Positions 1 through 9,968 of a stretch of DNA of 64,000 bases are shown piece after piece (the stretch's first letter is position 1; the number at the start of each line of letters is the position of its first letter). The stretch lies in contig NW_026515549.1 in assembly GCF_014898815.1 (NCBI RefSeq), positions 868,001-932,000 of the forward strand, written 5' to 3'. The notes beneath the pieces were generated by a model. The model had not been told where the DNA came from. It searched no databases and worked only from the letters and a program-made list of their open reading frames with translations. The stretch comes from Panonychus citri. Taxonomy: Eukaryota > Arthropoda > Arachnida > Trombidiformes > Tetranychidae. A program made the translations under genes and the position numbers.

Positions 1-142
1 CTCTCCCCATTTCACAAACACCTTATCGACAATCAGCTTGGAAAAGAGAATTAGCCGCTAAGATGGTTGATGGTTTATTAGCTCAAGGTGTTATCGAAGA
101 ATCTCGTTCTCCATGGTCATCTCCAATTGTTATTGTACCCAA
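1..142 (+). repeat. Duplicated RT fragment preceding the protease
   Basis: Bases 1-142 match about 718-858 almost exactly, covering the same stretch of the RT palm (ending in the IVIVPK motif). In the first copy the RT text runs straight into protease sequence, which is the wrong order for pol. The copies differ by a few single-base gains or losses. This is either a tandem duplication inside the element or a misjoin in the assembly. Confidence 0.8.
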
Positions 143-640
143 GAGGTTCAGAGGGTTAATTGATACTGGTTCAGAGATATCGATAATCACGATCGATGCC
201 GTCAGAAGGTTAAATTTACATTATACTGAGTATTATGGTCCAAAAACGTATACTGCTGGTAATTCACCTTTAAATCCAATTGGTCAAATTTGTTTGAAAT
301 TAACGTTTAAAGATGGATTTTCTCAAGTGACGATTGAGTCGTTATTAATGGTGGTGAAAGAGTTACCGATTAAAATTGAACTTCTCATTGGACAAGATAT
401 TCTATGTGAAGGTAAGTTTTCAATTAACTGTGCAACTAAACAATTAGAAATCAGTCACCTTTTAAATGGAGATCCATCAAGTTCTGATGATTTCAGACAT
501 TGAAGAGAATCAAATGGTGATCAGAGTGATGATGAAAATTTATACACAGACGATAAAAAGATAATCCTCAACCACCCAAATGGAATATCAATGAAGAGAT
601 AAGTGAAGATAAAAATGCGATTAATATCAATTCTTGAAAA
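143..640 (+). pseudogene. Retropepsin-like aspartic protease fragment (element 1)
   Basis: The frame open from 63 to 503 enters protease sequence at about 143. The catalytic motif LIDTGSEISII is followed by a beta-rich stretch ending in ELLIGQDIL, the pattern of a Ty3-type retropepsin with the DTG active site and the C-terminal hydrophobic-Gly-x-D motif. Frame is lost after 503. The sequence to about 716 is the degraded linker to RT, with the usual HKIDTGD segment visible at 701-719. The protease would cut the Gag-Pol polyprotein. Its fusion to an upstream RT fragment is abnormal. Confidence 0.75.
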
Positions 641-692
641 GAATAGAAAAGCTTTGCTTTTGATGATTCTGAATTAGGTCAAACAAATTTGT

Positions 693-1220
693 TTGTTCAC
701 AAAATTGACACTGGAGACTCTCATTTCACAAACACCTTATCGACAATCAGCTTGGAAGAGAATTAGCGCTAAGATGGTTGATGGTTTATTAGCTCAAGGT
801 GTTATCGAAGAATCTCGTTCTCCATGGTCATCTCCAATTGTTATTGTACCCAAGAAAACTGGTGAAAAAAGATTTTGTGTCAATTATCGTAAATTAAATT
901 CAATAACTAAACGAGATGTTTATCCAATGCCTAATATTCAATGTTCATTGGATGCTCTGAGTGGATCACAATTCTTCTCTCTTCTTGATTTACGTAGCGG
1001 TTACTATCAGATCGCTCTTGATCCAATTGATGCTGAGAAATCCGCCTTCATAACTATGGATGGTCTTTGGCAATTCAAGGTAATGCCCTTTGGACTCTGT
1101 AATGCTCCAGCAACTTTCAGTCGAATGATGACCATAGTATTAGCTGGACTCTTGTTTAACACTTGTCTAGTTTATATTGACGATGTTATCATATTCTCCA
1201 AAACAAGAAGAACATTGTGA
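693..1220 (+). pseudogene. Reverse transcriptase, fingers and palm (element 1)
   Basis: This 175-residue frame holds the RT N-terminal half: the SPWSSPIVIVPKKTG and FCVNYRKLNS motifs, the catalytic aspartate in LLDLRSGYYQI, the PFGLCNAPATF motif and the YIDD catalytic box near its end. All are standard for Ty3/gypsy RT. The frame is lost just after the YIDD box at about 1205-1220, and the thumb continues in another frame from 1217. The apparent ATG has no initiation meaning, because pol is normally made as a fusion. A single-base indel, genuine or from assembly, explains the break. Confidence 0.85.
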
Positions 1221-2863
1221 TAAAATTGAACGTGTTCTCACTCATTCAAGCTGGATTGACTTTGAAACCAAGTAAGTGTGAATGGCTGAAAACTCGAATT
1301 TTGTATCTTGGTCACATAATAACACCAAAAGGCCAAGAACCTGATCCAAACAAAATAGTTGCGATAAAAAATTTTGCGATTCCTCAGAATGTTAGAGATG
1401 TTAAATCTTTTGTCGCTTTGTGTTCTTATTATCGTAAATTTATCCAAAACTTTTCGAATATAGCGAAACCTTTGACCGAATTAACAAAAAAAGATGTGAT
1501 ATTTGTTTGGGATAAAATGCAAGAGGAAGCATTTGAAACTTTGAAATCAAAAATGATTCAATTCCCTGTCCTCATGCATTATGATCCAACTTTACCCATT
1601 CAATTACGAACTGATGCATCTGATCAAGGGTTAGGAGCAATAATTCTACAAAAAAGAGATGAGAAATGGCATCCAGTTGCTTATGCTAGTCGTGCTTTGA
1701 GAGGAGCAGAAAAATCTTACTCAATCTCAGACAAAGAATGTTTAGCAATTGTTTTCGCTGTTGAAAAATTTAAACAATATCTCGAAGGGTTAGTTTTTGA
1801 AATTGTGACAGATCATTGTGCTCTTTGTTGGCTAAAATCAAAAAAACAATTACCCGCTCGTTTACTTCGTTACTCTTTAATGCTTCAAAGTTATGAGTTC
1901 AATATTATCTATCGATCAGGAAAACTTCATGCAGACGCTGATTGCTTGAGTAGATATCCAGTTGAAATCGAATTGAATGAAGGTAAGATTGATGATGAAG
2001 AATCAGATGATCCTTTCAATATGTTGGTAGCTTTGAATATTGAAGATGAACATAATCTGATAAATGATCAACGATCAGATCCTGACATCATGATCATTTT
2101 AAATAAACTTGAACAACACGATCCTAAAATTTGTCAACGTTATGAACTGATAAATGGAATTCTCAACCGAATACAATCTACACCTTTCGGTAATTCAAAA
2201 TTAATTGTTTTACCTATAAATCAACGATCAGAAGTGATGAATGCTTATCACAACGACCCGATTTCTGGACATGTGGGAGTTCAACAAACTTATCATCGTA
2301 TTAATCAAAAATATTATTGGCCAAAAATGTTAAAACAAATTACTCGATTTGTCTTAACTTGTGACTCTTGTCAAACAAATAAAAATGGAGTGCGAAAACT
2401 TGAAGCACCACTTAACCCAATTATTGTTGGTAAACCCTTTGAAAAATTGGGAATCGATTTGGTTGGTCCTCTCCCAGCATCACATGGTAATCAATATATA
2501 ATTGTTGCTACAGATTATTTCACCCGATGGGTTGAAACAAGACCCACCCGAAATAAAAGTTCAAAAGTAACTGCAAAATTTCTCATCGAAAATATAATGT
2601 GTAAACACGGTGCTCCCATCTCTATTTTAAGTGATCAAGGCCGAAACTTCATTAGTAGAGTGGTACGAGAAATCGCTAATTTGATGAGAACCAAATGGCA
2701 ATTTTCAACTCCATATCATCCACAAACTAATGGGTTGACTGAGAGAGTTAATCAAACACTTTGTATTATGTTGAGACATTATTGTCAACGGCAAAATCGA
2801 ACTCGTTGGGTTGATGCTCTTCCGTTGATCACTTTCGCTTATAAGTATGAATCAAAGTACTAA
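1217..2863 (+). pseudogene. RT thumb, RNase H and integrase (element 1)
   Basis: The 548-residue frame continues pol. The RT connection (LGHIITPKG, SFVALCSYYRKFI) is followed by RNase H with LRTDASDQGLGAI, SDKECLAIVFAVEKF, VTDHCALCWL and HADADCLSRYP. Integrase has an HHCC zinc-binding domain (GHVGVQQTYH then CDSCQ) and a DDE core with the first Asp in GIDLVGPLP, the second in LSDQGRNF and the Glu in QTNGLTERVNQT. Catalytic residues appear complete. Frame is lost at about 2850, inside the integrase core C-terminus, where the next frame takes over. Confidence 0.9.
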
Positions 2864-4310
2864 AGCCAGTCCATTTTATTTACTTTATGGCCGTTTACCT
2901 ACGTTACCAATCGATCTTAAAATCATCCCAGAAACTGGCTCAAGTACATTGTCTGAGTACTCAAAGTTTATTGAAGATGAATGGCCACAAATTCGTGAAA
3001 TTGCACAAGTCAATGATGAATCATCAAAAACAAAACAAAAAGAACGACATGATGATAAACACAAAACTAGAGAGTTTAATCTTGGAGATAAAATTCTAAT
3101 TGAAGAACGAAATCCGTATAAATTAGAAAGTAAATTCGATGGTCCTTATGAAATTAAAAGGAAAATTGGAAACACAACATATATAATTACTGACGATAGA
3201 GGAAACGAGAAACAAGTTCATGGTTCACAAATCAAACCTTATCGTTCACGTGACTCATCTCAAATCAATTTAATTACAATGATTATTGTGTTTATTTTAA
3301 TTTCGACGATTTCATGTTTTGACTATGGATCATCTTTAGTTTGGAGAAAAACTGACCACAAATTGATGAAAGGAATGATGAAGGTGAATTTGAATATTGC
3401 AATACCTGATCCGTGCTCAGGTCTACCTAGTGGGGGTGAGTATCTTTCGGTTCAGATTTTGAGAAATACCAAATTCTGTAATTGGACAATTTCGAAAATG
3501 GACGAATGGTTTAAGAAAAAGAACATTGAACCTACCTCTTCCGCTTGTGAATTAACAATTCAAAAAAAAGATAAACCTAATTGTACTTTGGAAGATGGAA
3601 AATGTGATTATTTTCTCTCGATCAGTGATTATTTAATCCAAAGCCAGAAACTTTGTTCAATTCACGCTAAAGAAAAATTTTTCGAACCTTTAGAAAGTAC
3701 GTGTTTAACTAAAATTAAAGTTAAACGTGAAATTCTTACAACTTTGGTTACCACCGGAATTTTGGCCCTTGGTACGAAAATGTACTTCTCAATCGATAAA
3801 AATGAAAATATTGGAAATCAATTAAAGATGAACAAAGAGTATGTTAAAGTTTTGAATCAACAAAATGAAAACATCAAAAAAGTTGCAAAACGGTTATCAA
3901 AGACCTCCGCTCGTTTGGATAAATTACAATTAATTTTACCTGATATGATGTATTCAACATCAGATTTCATGCAACAAATCGTCCGACAAGGTGAAGTGAT
4001 AAAAGAACTAAAAATGATGATCAAAGATGGAAAATCACCTGATAATTTTTTTGAACGCCTCAATGTACATCTAAATTTATCAGATTCTTCTGATTTCAAA
4101 TCAATCAGACAAGTTCAATGTGGTTTACATTCTATTAATTCAACTCGAATTATGAAACTTAGTTTCTTCATTAACCTTTATGAAAAAAATAAACAGATTC
4201 ATAAAGCCGATCCATTTCAACTTTATCAAATTAAAAATAATACTGTTTGTCAAGTCAACTATTTTGGACCCAAATTTATCATGATTGAAAATGGAAGTTC
4301 AAATATGTGA
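2847..4310 (+). pseudogene. Integrase C-terminus running in frame into Env-like glycoprotein (element 1)
   Basis: The frame begins with the integrase tail (FYLLYGRLP) and a GPY/F-like module (KFDGPYEIKRKIG). Without a stop it passes into a hydrophobic segment (MIIVFILISTISCF) that looks like an Env signal sequence. A Cys-rich ectodomain follows, with NWT and NCT glycosylation sites, then a basic KVKRE cleavage-like site, a hydrophobic fusion-peptide-like segment (ILTTLVTTGILALG) and a coiled-coil region. Errantivirus Env proteins of the baculovirus-F type share this layout. Frame is lost near 4300. Expression would need splicing or internal cleavage, since integrase and Env are continuous here. 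Confidence 0.75.
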
Positions 4311-5023
4311 AATTCCAGAACGAGATATTACAATGAATAATATTATCCTTCACCATGGACCAAATTGTTTAACCAATATCAATAATGTTAAATGGAAAAT
4401 TACTGATTGTTTTAAGGAGAATCTAACAACAATGAGACCTGAAATCAAAAGTGTTAATGAAATGTTTTATGTTTATTGTCCTGGTCATAAAATAACAATT
4501 TATGACATCACCAGAAAATGTCCAAATGCTGTTATTCGAATACCAACAACTTTGAATTTTAGTATTGATATGGTTAATTATTCTGTGTCACATATTCTGT
4601 GCTATTTAATCAAAAAATATGTAATCCTTATTAATATTGTTTTATTTTATTCCAGTTAATTTTCGAAATTTGCATCGTCATTATTGTCATCTATCTAGAG
4701 AAGTTCGTTTGAAAAGATACGTCGTTCAACGTCAAATAAGAAATCAACCTCCTTATAGACGAAATGAAAATGGTAAATTGATAACTCTCTTTAACATGGT
4801 GATTCGATATGCTGATAATATGGTGGATGCAATAAATACTAGAAATTCAATTATTCGTATGATCAAAGTGCAAGAAAATCGATCTAAATTATTGGATATA
4901 AGTCTATTAACTAATGAATTAATAGATATTCATGATGTTTCGTACTTCGTTCGCATGGTTCGAAATGAAGCCCGCAGGTCCGGTCTTTCCTGCGAGGGGA
5001 ACGTGTTACATGATATTAATTAA
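4285..5023 (+). pseudogene. Env-like C-terminal region in two broken frames (element 1)
   Basis: Two overlapping frames, 4285-4659 and 4637-5023, continue the Env-like protein. The first keeps Cys-rich segments (FYVYCPGHKI, CPNAVIRIP) that resemble the C-terminal ectodomain of the Env in element 2 (FVYCFGHDI, CPTWVFSH), and ends in a hydrophobic transmembrane-like run. The second is basic and may be the cytoplasmic tail or downstream sequence. It is assigned by position and by resemblance to the second element, and broken by at least two frameshifts. Confidence 0.6.
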
Positions 5024-5235
5024 CCCTTATGGTTAATTAATATGGTCGATTTGATCAATATGGTTAATTGGATTTTAAGATTTTAATTAATCGTGATGAT
5101 AAGATTTATATATCAACCTTAAGGTTGATATTAATTTCAATCTTTATGTATAAAAAGAAAATTGTTCTTGATTAAAATCAATCAGTTAATCATCAAGATT
5201 ATCAACAATAGTTAATTTAATTTGTTCAACACTGA

Positions 5236-5327
5236 GATTCAGCTTAACTGAAATTCGGCTTAACTGAGATTCGGCTTAACTGAGATTCGGCTTAACTGAG
5301 ATTCGGCTTCAAAGTGGAGATTCGGCT
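5236..5327 (+). repeat. 16-bp tandem repeats downstream of the element 1 env
   Basis: About five head-to-tail copies of a 16-bp unit (gattcggcttaactga) with small variation, ending in two partial copies. They lie in non-coding sequence between the last Env-like frame and the truncated LTR of element 2. The sequence from 5024 to 5235 is AT-rich (ttaa-rich) without coding signal. The repeats could be part of the untranslated region or LTR of element 1. Confidence 0.8.
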
Positions 5328-5329
5328 GT

Positions 5330-5856
5330 TAATTGATCTTTCTGATAATCAATTGATTGATCTAAATTTTATATAACATCTTTCAATGATTCGAGCACCC
5401 GAATCATTGAAAATTCAATTTATCTAATTTTAAGGAGGAGAGGAATTCCACCACAACGGACACCCGTTGTGGTAAGGAAATGATAGGGAAAGGAAGGGAA
5501 AAGAAACATGTAAAGTTTTAATTTTTTTACCTTTTTCTTATATATATATTTTGTATATATAAAATTAGCCAATTGTAGCAAAGAAAACTATTGAAAATAT
5601 CAATAAACAATAACAATTTTTGAATATAAAACACTTGTTGTGATAGTTGTTGTTGTTGAGGTGAGAATGAGGGAAAAGGAAATAGAGAGAAAATGGAGAA
5701 AAAAAATAGACAGGAAAAGAAGAAAGAGGAAAAGGAATGTGGGCGGAGGGAAGAGAAAGAAGAGAAAGAGATTTAGGTAGACAGAGAGAGCGAAAGAGAA
5801 GAAGGAATTTGGGTGAGCGAGAGAAAGGTAAAGATGATGAAATTTTCATCATCACA
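5330..5856 (-). repeat. Truncated 3' LTR of element 2
   Basis: This stretch matches 16778-17276 of the complete LTR in the same orientation and ends with the same catcatcaca terminus. The homologue of 16103-16777 is missing: element 1 sequence takes its place. On the - strand this means U3 is kept and R/U5 is lost. Two perfect inverted repeats are present: 5383-5410 (11-bp arms) and 5451-5472 (9-bp arms, 4-base loop). The two LTR copies differ mainly by short indels in purine-rich repeats. No obvious polypurine tract lies inside the LTR edge at 5857, where instead there is an 8-bp hairpin (5876-5895). Confidence 0.85.
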
Positions 5857-6002
5857 ATTGCCGGGTCTTCTGAAAAAAGACTGTCCTCAGTCTTTACCAT
5901 TTCCACGAGTGTTCAGAAGATTTTTCTTCCCAATTCCATTTTCCATCCCAAGGTTTTCTTTTCTCCATTTCATCTGTGAACATTGTTGAAATCGTTAATA
6001 TT

Positions 6003-7258
6003 TTACCAGAATTGATTAAGTCTCATTTTATCTCCATGAGAAGAAAGGAGGTCACGATTAGGGTAGTTAATCCATTTGAGGTAACACTTCAAAGTAGCTC
6101 TTGCGTCTTTCTCAGGATTATGATTACCACCAGGCATAGCACCAAATTGCTGTAACATTTGAGCGTTTGGAGAAAGAAAGAATAAAGTTTGTTTAAGCTG
6201 AAATGTTGACCATTACCATCTTTGAATAGATCACTTAACATTACAATTTTACATTTGTAATTTTGTTCTAAATCTTCCGTTTTAACCCACAAAGTTCGAG
6301 GTCAATTTCTCCGTGATGTAGAATTAGTCGTTTACCAGTGAGAATTCTTAATAACTTATTTTGAACAGTTCCTAACGGTTCACCATTGTTGAGTTCAGGA
6401 GGAACACCACCATAACATAAATTATACCTGCTTAAGTTGTGATGTTTAACACAAGTATAGTAAATGTTATTGACCTTGATAGTAGAGTCAAATAGCCGGC
6501 AACACACAAATAACCACATTTACCTCTTTTTCTCCATCAAATCGAGTACAACCTTCGCAATCTAAAGCAACGGTTTGCATTGAGGTTCACCGATTTCTTT
6601 AAGGATAACATTATCTGGATTTAAATACCTGCAACCATGATTTCACCCATGTCTAAAAGCTGCTCCGATGTTAACTTTTTGATAGATCTTTTCGTAACTG
6701 GCGTTGCTTTGTTTGTATATTTTGATGGATTATACGGTCTAGAGTTGTCTGTAACTACCGTAGAGGCCAAAGTTGATGTATTTTGTTGTTGATATTTTGG
6801 ACATTTAGAAACGTAATGAGAACGTTCATGACAATAAGTACAACAATGGCAATTTCTGGTACTATGGCCGATTGAGAAACAAATTCCACAGTAATCACAT
6901 GGTAATTCTTGGTAGAATCCTGATCTAGTGGCCATCATTTTTAAGAATTCACATCCTCGGTTGTACTCTTCTTGGTCATTAGAAAGGAGGATGATTATAG
7001 TAAATAAGGATTTTCTTCCTAAATAGATTTCGAATCGGGAATTTACAAAACTGTGTTTCACTCGTTGTCCATACCTCATGACACCATGTTCATTGAAGAT
7101 TTTCATCCAAAAGTCTGAGTTAGAATGTACTTTGATTGTTTTTGAAAATGTAAACAACGAAATTATATCTTTTCGTAAATCAAGTTGATGGGATGCTGAC
7201 GGTATTTGATTCCAGCGATCTCGTTGGTTATTGTTTCTCATCAATCATCTTATCCATT
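6003..7258 (-). pseudogene. Two CCHC zinc knuckles plus DEDDh 3'-5' exonuclease, frameshifted, inside element 2
   Basis: Reading on the - strand, a frame at 7244-6621 holds about 110 unrecognised residues, then two knuckles of spacing C-x2-C-x4-H-x4-C (first Cys in CGICFSIGH, second in CTYCHERSH). After frame breaks at about 6640-6500 the sequence carries all hallmarks of a REXO/ISG20-type DEDDh exonuclease. ALDCEGC (Asp and Glu of ExoI) is near 6549-6569, LHHGEIDLEL (ExoII Asp) near 6294-6321, then a DLFKDG...SLNKL stretch, and HNPEKDARA (ExoIII His-x4-Asp) near 6096-6122. Translation would end at 6003. The family digests RNA or DNA 3'-5'. It sits between env and the 3' LTR, on the same strand, so it appears to be cargo of the element. 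At least three frameshifts break this copy. Confidence 0.72.
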
Positions 7259-7290
7259 TTGACAAATTTCTGATAGCTGAGGGGAAATAT

Positions 7291-7527
7291 CTATTTTAAA
7301 TACTGATTCTTGGGTTGATCAGAAGGTTCTTCTATTTTTGATGTTGAAGGTATTATCTGAGGGACGGTATTGAAAGTATCAAGTTGGATATCAGGGTTAT
7401 CTGGTGTTTCATTTTCAAGGGGAGATTCAGAACCAGAATCAATTCGTTCAATGATTGTAGTTGGGTTCTGTGGCATCGATTTTAATATTTTGTATTTAAA
7501 TAAATTATATCGTTTTTTAGGATTCAT
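7291..7527 (-). CDS. Short acidic Ser/Pro-rich ORF upstream of the exonuclease gene
   Basis: A 78-residue frame from an ATG at 7527 starts with a basic MNPKKRYNLFKY segment and continues as a low-complexity acidic region rich in Ser, Pro, Asp and Glu. It lies in another frame just upstream of the zinc-knuckle/exonuclease gene and may be the N-terminal part of that protein, separated by a frameshift. No domain is recognised. It could also be non-coding sequence that is open by chance. Confidence 0.3.
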   Translation of the reverse strand: MNPKKRYNLFKYKILKSMPQNPTTIIERIDSGSESPLENETPDNPDIQLDTFNTVPQIIPSTSKIEEPSDQPKNQYLK

Positions 7528-7700
7528 CTCTAAACAATAAATGAAAAAAAATAAAATCATGATTAAAATATAGTTAAAGTGAATAACTAGAGTTGATGAT
7601 GGTGATGATGATGAGGATGATAAAGGTGTAGATGAGAATGAAGGTAAATTAGTTATGCATTTAGTTAGTTAAAAATGATTAATAAATTTTGGTTAAAATG

Positions 7701-9968
7701 TTAATTTGGGATTAATATTCCTTTTATATTTTCATTAGTTTTAGGGAATTCAGAATCTTTTTCTTCCATTTCGATTTCTTCATTGATTAAATCTGGTTGA
7801 GTTAATCTAGGTCTTGTGTATAGCAAACGAAATTGAATTGTCTTGAAAAGACGAATCAAGAGATAGATTAAAATAAATGAAATTAAAATTAATGAGAAAA
7901 TCATCCACTTAGAATGACTATCTTCTTGAAGTGGGTTAAATTTAGTTATTTCAAGTTTAGGCAATAATTCTGAATGGTCAATTCCAGCAAAAATTTGTTG
8001 ATCAATCCAATCATAATGTTTTGGGTCAATGATGTTTGATTTGACATATTTTAGGGTGAAGTAAGGAAATGTATAATTATCGATTTGTAAAGGTAAATTA
8101 AGTGAATGACTGAAAACCCATGTAGGACATTTGTGAGAGATATTATTTAGTTTGATATCGTGTCCAAAACAATAAACAAATCTCTTTTCTTCAGAGATTT
8201 TAACTTGAAGTAAACTTTCTCCATTATTGAGATTTGGACATTGTGAAGTTTTCCAAAAACTTTTATCTTTTTCCGGGACCATTTTTTGTTTACATTCAAA
8301 ATCGTGTCGTAATTGTAATGGACCAGAATAAGCATAACTATATGTATCACAAATGTGATTTGATTTTAAGTTATACAACACTGTTTTTGGACCTTTATAA
8401 AATAGACAATCGTTAGTTGATTTTTTGAGGATGAATGGATCTGCTTCCATGATAAGGTAATCAGGATTTAATTTATGACCATGGATTAATAGGTCAATGT
8501 AATTTTCATAAGGGTTGAGAATGCATTTAATTGGAGTCATTAAGCGTCTTGGATAGAGTTGAATATCATGTTGAGTGAGATTGAAAAGACTAAATAATTG
8601 AGCACTAATTGTTTTATCTTTCCAATTTTCGAAAACATCGATTAATTGGAGTTGATTTATACTATACTGGGCTGCTAAATCTGCAGTTGTCAGAGAAACG
8701 AGAAGAGAGGTCCGTTCAAATTTACTTAAATGATTAGTTTGATTATGAACTTTATCGATTAATGAATTAACACGTTCTTCCAATTTATTTATCGCTTCTT
8801 GGGCCTTATTCTGGTTTGTAGTTAATTTAGACATAATTTCCTTATGGTTACCATCCTGTATTGTATTGTGAATGGATAAACCAAGAGCACCGATACCAGC
8901 AAAAAGAGCAGCATTAATAGCTAAAATTGTAAAGATTTCTCTTTTCTTTCTCTTTTCCATTAAGTTTTTATGTCCACAATTTTCTTTTATTGGTTGCATG
9001 ATGTTCCGTTCGAAGCTATTATCACACCAATTGGTAAACGATACTCTATTCAACTCGGTTAGATTGAGTTTATCTGCGATGATGGAACAAGTATTATTCA
9101 AATATAATCGTGTCAAAATTTCACCTTCCATTGACGTGATGTCTCGATTTGATGGTCTCCAAACTATCGGTTTTACTAAATTGAAATTAGCATGAGATTG
9201 AATTATCAATGAAGAGATGACAATTAATGAAGATATTAAATTGGTTGTTGTTGGATTTTTCTTTGGTGATTTAACTTTTTCGAAACGAATGGCTTCGACT
9301 TGTCTTTTTAGATCACAAATTCTTTCAACTCTTCTTTCACTTGGTGGTGTCTTTTCTACTGCTTTTGGATAAGTATAATGAAGACCAGTTGGTTTTTTTG
9401 TTGGTTCTTTTGGAGTTAATTGTTGATTTAGTGTTGATTGGGGAGTAACAAAAGAAGGTGATGGAGGATTGTGATTAATTGGACTACTTTGTCTCGGTCC
9501 AACATTATTTTCCCAATCTTGAATCAACTTTTCGAAATCTATGTTTATGTCTTTTGGTTTCTTCTTTGATTGTTTCGGGCCACCCGGAACAAACTTAGAA
9601 GATTTTGCTTCTGTATTATCATCAATCGTAATCCATGATGAGTCATCAATTGGGACAATATCTTCACCTTCTTTAAAACTAACTTTCTTCAAGACAGGAT
9701 ACATAGAAATACCGTCTATAGTTGATGAAGATTTGTGGTCAAAATTAGAAGAGTTCGATTTATCTCTTATAACAATAGGGATTTTCAAATTGTTATTGTC
9801 GGTATCGAGAATTGTTGAAGCATTTTCATCGATATCGGGAATTGTTGAGGCATTTTCATCGATATCGGGAATTGTTGAGGCATTTTCATCGATGTCAGGA
9901 ATTGTTGTAATGTCATGATTATTGTCTGAAGTCATTGGATCATCAACACAACACCTGGGTAATATCAT
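7701..9968 (-). CDS. Env-like class I fusion glycoprotein with N-terminal linker (element 2)
   Basis: A 755-residue open frame. The N-terminal 60 residues contain three DIDENAST repeats, followed by an acidic, Pro-rich linker that belongs to the pol-env junction. A hydrophobic internal signal (SLIVISSLIIQSHA) opens the Env part. The ectodomain has a NNT glycosylation site and conserved Cys, then a polybasic RKKRE cleavage-like site and a hydrophobic Ala/Gly-rich fusion-peptide-like stretch. A long helical heptad region and a C-terminal Cys-rich ectodomain follow. A membrane anchor (MIFSLILISFILIYLLI) lies about 65 residues from the end, with an acidic cytoplasmic tail. This matches Env of errantivirus-type elements. 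The duplication breakpoint at 8947 falls at the cleavage-site codons. Confidence 0.8.
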   Translation of the reverse strand: MILPRCCVDDPMTSDNNHDITTIPDIDENASTIPDIDENASTIPDIDENASTILDTDNNNLKIPIVIRDKSNSSNFDHKSSSTIDGISMYPVLKKVSFKEGEDIVPIDDSSWITIDDNTEAKSSKFVPGGPKQSKKKPKDINIDFEKLIQDWENNVGPRQSSPINHNPPSPSFVTPQSTLNQQLTPKEPTKKPTGLHYTYPKAVEKTPPSERRVERICDLKRQVEAIRFEKVKSPKKNPTTTNLISSLIVISSLIIQSHANFNLVKPIVWRPSNRDITSMEGEILTRLYLNNTCSIIADKLNLTELNRVSFTNWCDNSFERNIMQPIKENCGHKNLMEKRKKREIFTILAINAALFAGIGALGLSIHNTIQDGNHKEIMSKLTTNQNKAQEAINKLEERVNSLIDKVHNQTNHLSKFERTSLLVSLTTADLAAQYSINQLQLIDVFENWKDKTISAQLFSLFNLTQHDIQLYPRRLMTPIKCILNPYENYIDLLIHGHKLNPDYLIMEADPFILKKSTNDCLFYKGPKTVLYNLKSNHICDTYSYAYSGPLQLRHDFECKQKMVPEKDKSFWKTSQCPNLNNGESLLQVKISEEKRFVYCFGHDIKLNNISHKCPTWVFSHSLNLPLQIDNYTFPYFTLKYVKSNIIDPKHYDWIDQQIFAGIDHSELLPKLEITKFNPLQEDSHSKWMIFSLILISFILIYLLIRLFKTIQFRLLYTRPRLTQPDLINEEIEMEEKDSEFPKTNENIKGILIPN

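Larger units (their letters stand above)
1..5329 (+). mobile_element. Ty3/gypsy retrotransposon with env-like gene (element 1), 5' end outside window, damaged
   Basis: Fragments in the order protease, reverse transcriptase, RNase H, integrase and Env-like glycoprotein lie on the + strand, which is the order of an env-bearing Ty3/gypsy (errantivirus-like) element. No 5' LTR or gag is visible, so the element starts before base 1 or is truncated. Coding frames are broken near 1205, 2850, 4300 and 4640. A piece of the RT region is present twice (1-142 and about 718-858). At its right end the element abuts a truncated LTR belonging to element 2, and no own 3' LTR could be recognised. I infer a dead or badly assembled copy. 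Its proteins differ clearly from those of element 2, so these are related but distinct families. Confidence 0.85.

Noticed and set aside
5565..5979. ORFs on both strands in the purine-rich LTR end
   Set aside because: Low-complexity GAAA-type sequence inside the LTR and its edge. Translation is Ser/Phe/Leu or Arg/Glu repeats.
9541..9918. 125-codon + strand ORF, also at 10982-11359
   Set aside because: Antisense shadow of the DIDENAST linker of element 2. It repeats because the region is duplicated.
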